Below, one piece after another: positions 58,055 to 64,000 of a stretch of DNA of 64,000 bases. The translations under genes and the position numbers were made by a program. Positions within the stretch are counted from its first letter, which is position 1. Each line of letters opens with the position of its first letter. The stretch lies in NCBI RefSeq assembly GCF_003265705.1, contig NW_020312867.1, positions 7,565,470 through 7,629,469 on the forward strand. The letters are read 5' to 3'. This stretch comes from Callorhinus ursinus. Its lineage: Eukaryota; Chordata; Mammalia; Carnivora; Otariidae. The notes beneath the pieces were generated by a model that was given only the letters and a program-made list of their open reading frames with translations, ran no database searches and had not been told where the DNA came from.

Positions 58055-58099
58055 CACTGGAATTTGTATCTATCCTATGCAATTGACTGCCCTGTGCGC

Positions 58100-59358
58100 T
58101 CATCCACCCGGCATGTGTCAGTTTGGGGCCTCCAAGAGCAGAAGTCAAGGAGGAATTGGACATGAAAAGACTCACTGGGGGGGGAAAGGCCTGTGATGGA
58201 GGAGCTGAGGAGCAGAAGGAGGCAGGAGAGCCTTCAGACCGCAATGCGCGTCTGGGACCTGTAAAAGGAGGGCGACAGGAGGACTGCCCAGGAGGAGCAT
58301 GAGTTTGCAGATCTAAGGCTAACAGAAAGGCTCAAAGCAAGGATCGCCCCCTCAGAGGAGCCCCAAACAGGGCAGAGATCACCAGGCTCTTGTACCCCAT
58401 GGAGCATAGTCATGGCTGGGAGCGGCCCCTGGAGAACGTGGCCTGGAGGTGAATGTTACTGCGGATCTGGTAGTGTGGCAGCTGGAGGCCATCCACCAAC
58501 CACACTCTCAGCAGCTTCTCTGGAACGGAGGTCCGAGAGGTGCACCTCCACGGCCACCACAGAGCATGAGGTGAGAAAGGAAAGGGCTAAAAGTGTATGT
58601 TTGGGTCAGCCATGTAGACTGACTGATGAGGTATTCATTGACTCATCTGTGTAATAAAATAGACAAAATACATAGATCCAAAATGGTAATACTCTCTGCA
58701 ACGATGCCTGTGACTCCAGTGTGCCCACCCACAATATAAAATTGGAATAACCCTGTTGCAAAGCCAAGTGGAAATAAGAACAAAGAAACAGAATTTCTAT
58801 TTGTTTAATCCAGTTAACATAACTTCTAGGAATCTATCCATTTGTTAAGTTAATTCAAAAGAAGCAAAAAGGCACAAAGGTGTGCAATGCAATGTTATTT
58901 AAAATGGCAAGAAAATGAGAAAACTCTAAATGATGAAATATTATATACTAATGATATGTATAATTATAGACAAATGAAAATACTTATAAAATACAGTACA
59001 CACTAATAACATTATCCAAAATAGCACTTATGCTATGGTTGCCATTATGTCAAACTATCTCTTCAAATGATACAATGAAACTCATGAAAATTATGATTTT
59101 TTTTTTGGTTGGAAAGCAGGATTATACATAAGTTTCCTCTTACACTTGATGTCCATTAATTTTGTATAACATTTATGTGACAGATGCCAAATTCCACCCA
59201 AGAGAAACAAACCAGGACACTCAGGCCTAAACAATTCCAAGCAACCCTGGAAACTAGCTAACCATACAAAAAACTTATATGCCAATTCCCTACCTCATAC
59301 CTCAAACCAGAATTAAGTCTGGATGGTTTAAAAATGACAGTGTGAAAAATAAAGTATT
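58100..59358. other. No supported gene; GC-richer block with an unexplained - strand frame, then AT-rich DNA
   Basis: From 58120 to 58570 the DNA is richer in G and C than its surroundings. On the - strand there is an open stretch at about 58426-58545 (containing L-R-V-W-L-V-D-G-L-Q-L-P) that looks coding-like but has no start or splice support. From 58800 to 58990 there may be an old L1 fragment. Confidence 0.35.
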
Positions 59359-59370
59359 AAAAAATTATAT

Positions 59371-59575
59371 GGGGTGCCTGGGTGGCTCATTTGGTTGAGT
59401 GACTGCCTTCGGCTCAGGCCATGATCCTGGAGTCCCTGGATCGAGTCCCACATCGGGCTCCCTGCTCAGCAGGGAGTCTGCTTCTCCCTCTGACCCTCTC
59501 CCCTCTTATGTGCTCTCTCTCTCTCATTCTCTCTCTCTCAAATAAATAAATAAAATCTTTAAAAAAATAAAAATT
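59371..59575 (+). mobile_element. Carnivore SINE with target-site duplication
   Basis: AAAAATTATAT at 59360-59370 and 59576-59586. Confidence 0.94.
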
Positions 59576-59591
59576 AAAAATTATATAGTTA

Positions 59592-59798
59592 GGGGCGCCT
59601 GGGTGGCTCAGTTGGTTAAGTATCTGACTCTTGATTTTTGGCTTGGGTCATGATCTCAGGGTTGTGTGATCCAGCCCTGCCTTGGGCTCTGCACTGGGTG
59701 TGGAGACTGCTTGGGATTGTGCCTCTCCCTCTGCACCCCCACACCCCCCACTGCTCACATGTCTGCACACACACTCTCTCTCTCTTAAAAAAAAAAAG
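59592..59798 (+). mobile_element. Carnivore SINE with target-site duplication
   Basis: ATTATATAGTTA at 59580-59591 and 59799-59810. Its target overlaps the duplication of the previous SINE, so two insertions chose nearly the same site. Confidence 0.94.
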
Positions 59799-59934
59799 AT
59801 TATATAGTTAAATATTTAATTTGGGAGCAAGGAAGCTCTAAGTATGGCAATAAAGGAAAAATTCACATAAAATTAAGTTGATTATATGGCATAAAATATT
59901 AACTTCCGTGTCAAAAAATATCATTTTGAAACCT

Positions 59935-60580
59935 ATCCATATTGTTGCATGTATCAATAGTTCACATCTTTTGATTTATGAGTACTATTCCATTGTGTGA
60001 ATATACCACAATTTATTTATCCAGATTTGGTTTTTTTAATGTTTTATTTATTTATTCATGAGAGTCAGAGAGAGAGAGAGGTAGAGGCAGAGGGAGAAGC
60101 AGGCTCCCCACGGAGCAGGGAGCCCGATGCGGGGCTTGATCCCAGGACCCTGGGATCATGACCTGAGCCGAAGGCAGACGCCTAACCATCTGAGCCACCC
60201 AGGCGCCCCTATCCAGATTTGTTGATAGACATTTAGGTTGTCCAGTTCGGAGTTATTTACAAATAAAGCTTCTATGAACATTCACGTTACTAGTGTTTGC
60301 ATGGACCTATGCTTCCATTTCTCTTAGGTAAATACCTAGGAGTGGAATGGCTGGATCACATGGTAGGTGAATGTTTAGCTTTTAAAGAAATACCAAACTG
60401 TTCCCCAAGATGCTTGTGTCATTATACATTCCCACCATCAGTACAGGTCCACTTGCCCCTCATCCTCACCAGCACTTGGTATATAGTCAGTCTTTTTAAT
60501 TTTAACCTCTCTAATAGGTGTGTAGTGGTATCTCATTGTGGTCTTAATTTGTATTTCTTTAATAATTCATTACCCAAAAA
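59935..60580 (-). mobile_element. Old L1 3' part, antisense, split by a SINE
   Basis: TTTATTTATCCAGATTTG, then TAGGAGTGGAATGGCTGGAT and GTGGTATCTCATTGTGGTCT are inverse L1 phrases. Confidence 0.85.
60029..60209 (-). mobile_element. Carnivore SINE, antisense, with target-site duplication
   Basis: TATCCAGATTT at 60018-60028 and 60210-60220. Confidence 0.94.
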
Positions 60581-61090
60581 GTGTATTCTGTATTATTCCA
60601 TTGATATAAAATTCCCCAAAATTTGAAGTAAGCGCTAATGACAGAAAGCAGACCAGTGGTTGCCTAGGAATAGGGAGGGGGGGTGGGGCGAACTGGAGAG
60701 GGGAATTACAAAGGGGCATGAGGATACGCAGGTGATGAAAGTGTTCATTACCTTGATCGAGGTGATGGCTTAGCAGGGGTATACATAAGGCAAAAACTTA
60801 CCAACTTGGACACTTTAAATGTATACAGTTTAGGGGCGCCTGGGTGGCTCAGTTGGTTAAGCGACTGCCTTCAGCTCAGGTCATGATCCTCGAGTCCCGG
60901 GATCGAGTCCCACATCGGGCTCCCTGCTCAGCGGGGAGTCTGCTTCTCCCTCTGCCACTCTTCCCCCTCGTGCTCTCTATCTCTCATTCTCTCTCTCTCA
61001 AATAAATAAATAAAATCTTTAAAAAAATAAATAAATAAATAAATGTATACAGTTTATTGGATGTCAATTATACCTTGAAAAAAACTATTA
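60581..61090 (+). mobile_element. Old L1 3' UTR, split by a SINE
   Basis: CAGTGGTTGCCTAGGAATAG and TGTATACAGTTTATTGGATGTCAATT once the SINE at 60833-61040 is removed. Confidence 0.7.
60833..61040 (+). mobile_element. Carnivore SINE with target-site duplication
   Basis: AAATGTATACAGTTTA at 60817-60832 and 61041-61056. Confidence 0.95.
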
Positions 61091-61235
61091 AAATAAAATA
61101 AACATCAAAGTGAAATAGAAAAATAATAGTATCATAAATACTTAAAAGGCAAATGACAAAGTGAGACACATATGATGAAGCGCTGATACCCTAAAAATAT
61201 AGTTAAGTTAACATAAAGTAAGAAGGAAAACATGA

Positions 61236-61456
61236 GGGGCACCTGGGTGGCTTAGTCGGTTAAGTGTCTGCCTTCAGCACAGGTCATGATCCCAGGGTCC
61301 TGGGATCGAGCCCCGCATCGGGCTCCCTGCTCGGCGGGAAGCCTGCTTCTCCCTCTGCCTCTCCCTCTTCCCCTGCTTGTGTTCCCTCTCTCGCTGTCTC
61401 TCTCCCTGTCAAATAAATAAATAAAATCTTTAAAAAATAAATAAATAAAATAAAAC
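61236..61456 (+). mobile_element. Carnivore SINE
   Basis: GGGGCACCTGGGTGGCTTAG head and long (AAAT)n tail. Confidence 0.94.
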
Positions 61457-61663
61457 TACAATGAGATCTCATTTTCTTATCTATGGGATTGTCAGATATT
61501 CAAAAGATTTGCAAACCCAAGTTTGTCAAGGTATAGATAGAAACAAGTCTTGTCATCAGACACTCCTATTTAGGACTAAATGGGTAAATTTGGAAGACAT
61601 TTTAGCGATCCTTTTCAAAGGCCCCAGAAATGTTCATGCTTTTTGGCTCAGAGACTCTGATTT

Positions 61664-61855
61664 TTTTTTTAAGATTTTATTTATTTATTTGAGAGAGAGA
61701 GAGAGAGCACAAGCAGGGGGAGCGGCAGAGGGAGAGGGAGAAGCAGGCTCCCCACTGGGCAGAGAGCCCCATGCGGGACCTGATCCCAGGACGCTGAGAT
61801 CATGACCTGAGCCAAAGGCAGACGCTTAACAAACGGAGCCACCCAGGCGTTCCCC
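61664..61855 (-). mobile_element. Carnivore SINE, antisense, with target-site duplication
   Basis: CTCAGAGACTCTGATTT before and CTCAGCGACTCTAATTT after. Confidence 0.93.
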
Positions 61856-61948
61856 CTCAGCGACTCTAATTTTAGGAATGTATATATTCCAAGGAAATAA
61901 CAAGAACCCATGTTTGTTTGTTTGTTTTTAAGAATCCATGTTTTTTTT

Positions 61949-62140
61949 AAAAAAGATTTTATTTATTTATTTGACATAGAGAGACACAGCGAGAGAAGGA
62001 ACACAAGCAGGGGGAGTGGGAGAGGGAGAAGCAGGCTTCCCGCCGAGCAGGGAGCCCGATGCGGGGCTCGATCCCAGGGACCTGGGATCATGACCTGAGC
62101 CGAAGGCAGACACTCAACGACTGAGCCACCCAGGCGCCCC
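61949..62140 (-). mobile_element. Carnivore SINE, antisense, with target-site duplication
   Basis: AAGAATCCATGTTTTTTT at about 61930-61948 and 62141-62158. Confidence 0.94.
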
Positions 62141-62159
62141 AAGAATCCATGTTTTTTTT

Positions 62160-62845
62160 AAATGTATCGTACAAACATAATCCTAACAGCATAGATTAGA
62201 AGAGTGAAAAACTAGAAACTACCTAAATATCAAGGAATGAGAGGTATTAAATAAAGTAGGTATATACATAATGCGTAATGCTATGCATCCTTTAAAAAGG
62301 ATAAATTTAGAGCTTTCTTCAGTCATACAGAATGAATCCAACTGTGTTATTAATTCAAAGAGCACTATAAAAATCACACTGATCCCATTTTATAGCAAAG
62401 ACACATGCACACGTACAAACAGGTACCCAAAATGCTGGGTGGGGTTCTATCAACAGCTATTATTTTTGTTCCATGACCTCCTCAAAGAAGAAATGCAACA
62501 CATCCCAAAGTAGATTCAGCTCCACAATGCAGTCATGAGAAAAAAATGTTTTACCGGAGATTTCATGGGGAAATACAGAAGACCTTTTCTGTCATCCTAT
62601 CCAACAAATCTTCACAACCACTCCCTTTAAAAATCCTTGGTTTTTTTCCAAGTTCTTTTTCAGTCACTGACACCTCAGCCCAAGGGCCCTGGGTCTTGGC
62701 AGTCACTCCACTCCTCCGTTCACCACAGCTCTTTCCCACACCTTGGATTCCCAGCCCGCTTCCTATAATTCCCCCACAAACCCCGCTCCCCATGTGAAGG
62801 TCATCTTGCCCTCTCACTTCTTCTTCCATTCACGTCCTTCCCTCC
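62160..62845. other. Old L1-like and unique sequence, no gene recognised
   Basis: 62160-62480 resembles a strongly diverged L1 3' region. The C-rich stretch 62690-62800 yields short open frames on both strands with no recognised product. Confidence 0.45.
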
Positions 62846-62847
62846 CT

Positions 62848-62950
62848 AACCAAGTCAGCAGATGATGACCTTCCCTAACCAAGTCAGCANNNNNNNNNNA
62901 GCAGATGATGACCTTCCTTAACCAAGTCAGCAGATGATGACCTTCCTTAG
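62848..62950. repeat. 29-bp minisatellite containing an assembly gap
   Basis: The unit AACCAAGTCAGCAGATGATG(ACCTTCCCT) repeats with small changes at about 62848, 62877 and 62921, then degrades. Ten N fall inside the second unit. Confidence 0.9.
62890..62899. other. Assembly gap (10 N)
   Basis: Ten N inside the 29-bp tandem repeat. The true array may be longer than shown. Confidence 0.98.
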
Positions 62951-62959
62951 CACTTAATC

Positions 62960-63390
62960 TCTTTAGAAAATAGCATGGGATTGCAAGTAAATTATTTCTC
63001 TATCATCATAAAAACATTTCTGATAGCAAGAGGCCCTAAATGGATATACAAAGATATGGGATCATGGATAATGTTTTCTATTATTTATACATGTAATTTT
63101 TCTACTTTCTAATTTTTCTACAGTAAACACAATACCAAGAAAAAGTAATATCCTAATGGAATCATGATAATTATAAAGCATATCACGACTCAAACTAGCA
63201 AAACATTTTCCAGTTTCCTACTCATTTCCTCACTCTCTGTCAAGGATTCACAGGGATCCATGCAGCACGATAACTAGAAATGGTCAAAAATATTGTTTAT
63301 ATTTATATTATATGTATATAATATATAAATTCTATATATAAATGTTTTATTTATTATCCTTGTTATTCCAAATAATTAAGAATATAACTA
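62960..63390. other. AT-rich sequence, no gene recognised
   Basis: No exon or clear repeat. It includes a TATATA-rich tract at 63290-63345. Confidence 0.5.
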
Positions 63391-63394
63391 TAAT

Positions 63395-63640
63395 AATGTG
63401 GAATCTTAAAAAATAAATAACTGAGATACAGATAACAGACTGGTGGCTGGGAGGGAGGGGTGAAGGGAATCAAAGGTACAAACTTTCAATTATAAAATAA
63501 ATAAGTCCTCAGATGTTATGTATAGCATGGTGACTACAATTAATAATATTGTATTATATATTTGAAAGTTGCTTTAAAGTATGCTAGAAACTAATATATG
63601 TCATTTTTACCTCAATTTTTAGATATATATATAATTATAA
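63395..63640 (+). mobile_element. Old L1 3' UTR fragment
   Basis: GTGGAATCTTAAAAAATAAA, CAGATAACAGACTGGTGGCT and TATATTTGAAAGTTGCTTTA follow the L1 3' order. Confidence 0.75.
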
Positions 63641-63822
63641 AAAAGAACACTTCCACTGATACACAAAATTTAGGTAAATTGCTTCTTTAAGGCACAATAC
63701 CAAAATTACTTATGGTGCTACTAATGGTGAACCATCAAAGGATGAGACACAACCCCTGTCTACTCCCTTCACCCATAGTGCATGGAGGGGATCCTAGAGA
63801 AGATGCTGTATATAACATTTCT

Positions 63823-64000
63823 TTTTTTTTTTTTAAGATTTTTATTTATTTATTTGACAGAGAGAGAGATAGCGGAGAGCAGGAACACAAGCGGGGGAGT
63901 GGGAGAGGGAGAAGGAGCCTCCCCGCAGAGCAGGGCCCAATGCAGGACTCGATCCCAGGACCCCGGGACCATGACCTGGGCTGAAGGCAGATGCTTAATG
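63823..64000 (-). mobile_element. Carnivore SINE, antisense, cut by the window end
   Basis: Poly-T/AAGATTTTTATTTATTTATT start. The tRNA-derived head is only partly included. Confidence 0.94.

Overview
This is vertebrate nuclear DNA from a carnivore. The main evidence is more than forty copies of the tRNA-Lys-derived carnivore SINE (SINEC/Can), recognisable by a head close to GGGGCGCCTGGGTGGCTCAG and a tail of AAATAAATAAAATCTT plus poly-A, on both strands. L1 elements with a carnivore-type 3' UTR are also abundant. The SINE and L1 subfamilies look caniform, probably arctoid (bear, seal or mustelid group) rather than canid. That narrower placement is inference from memory. No bacterial, phage or plasmid feature is present.

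The host-gene content is a piece of the beta-defensin cluster that lies on human 20p13. DEFB129 (two exons, 29811-32230) and a DEFB132-like gene (two exons, 56411-57972) are both on the + strand, in the human order. Each has a TATA-like box, a signal-peptide exon 1, a six-cysteine exon 2 and a nearby AATAAA. Between them, at 48242-48390, is a third promoter plus signal-peptide exon of the same design, with no recognisable six-cysteine exon downstream. It is either a decayed defensin paralogue or a small gene whose second exon I cannot identify.

Two retrocopies of mitochondrial metal or redox proteins are present. At 1304-3019 a nearly full-length SCO1 retrocopy keeps an intact 294-codon frame and is flanked by a 16-bp target-site duplication. 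It sits inside an old L1. At 35545 to about 38375 is a decayed CISD1 (mitoNEET) retropseudogene, split by a 2.3-kb L1. A third, 3'-UTR-only retroinsertion on the - strand (43049-43839) has its poly-T start and an 11-bp target-site duplication, but I do not recognise its parent.

Region by region: 1-5600, L1 layers with the SCO1 retrocopy; 5600-9060, mostly unique sequence with MIR, L2 and SINE; 9060-14130, L1 pieces, SINEs and a 496-bp Tigger/pogo-type element with 25-bp inverted ends; 14130-19107, an L1 lacking its reverse transcriptase; 19107-29320, old L1s including one with 0.36-0.39 kb promoter monomers; 29320-32400, DEFB129; 32400-43000, L1, SINE, MLT1 and the CISD1 pseudogene; 43000-48240, unique sequence, the 3'-UTR retrocopy, MIR, L1 and SINEs; 48240-58060, the orphan exon, nested repeats and DEFB132; 58060-64000, SINEs, L1 pieces and a 29-bp minisatellite that contains an assembly gap. 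Two 10-N gaps lie at 42561-42570 and 62890-62899.

I found no convincing new multi-gene system. The most interesting items are the intact SCO1 retrogene, the orphan defensin-like exon, and several well-delimited retrotransposition events.
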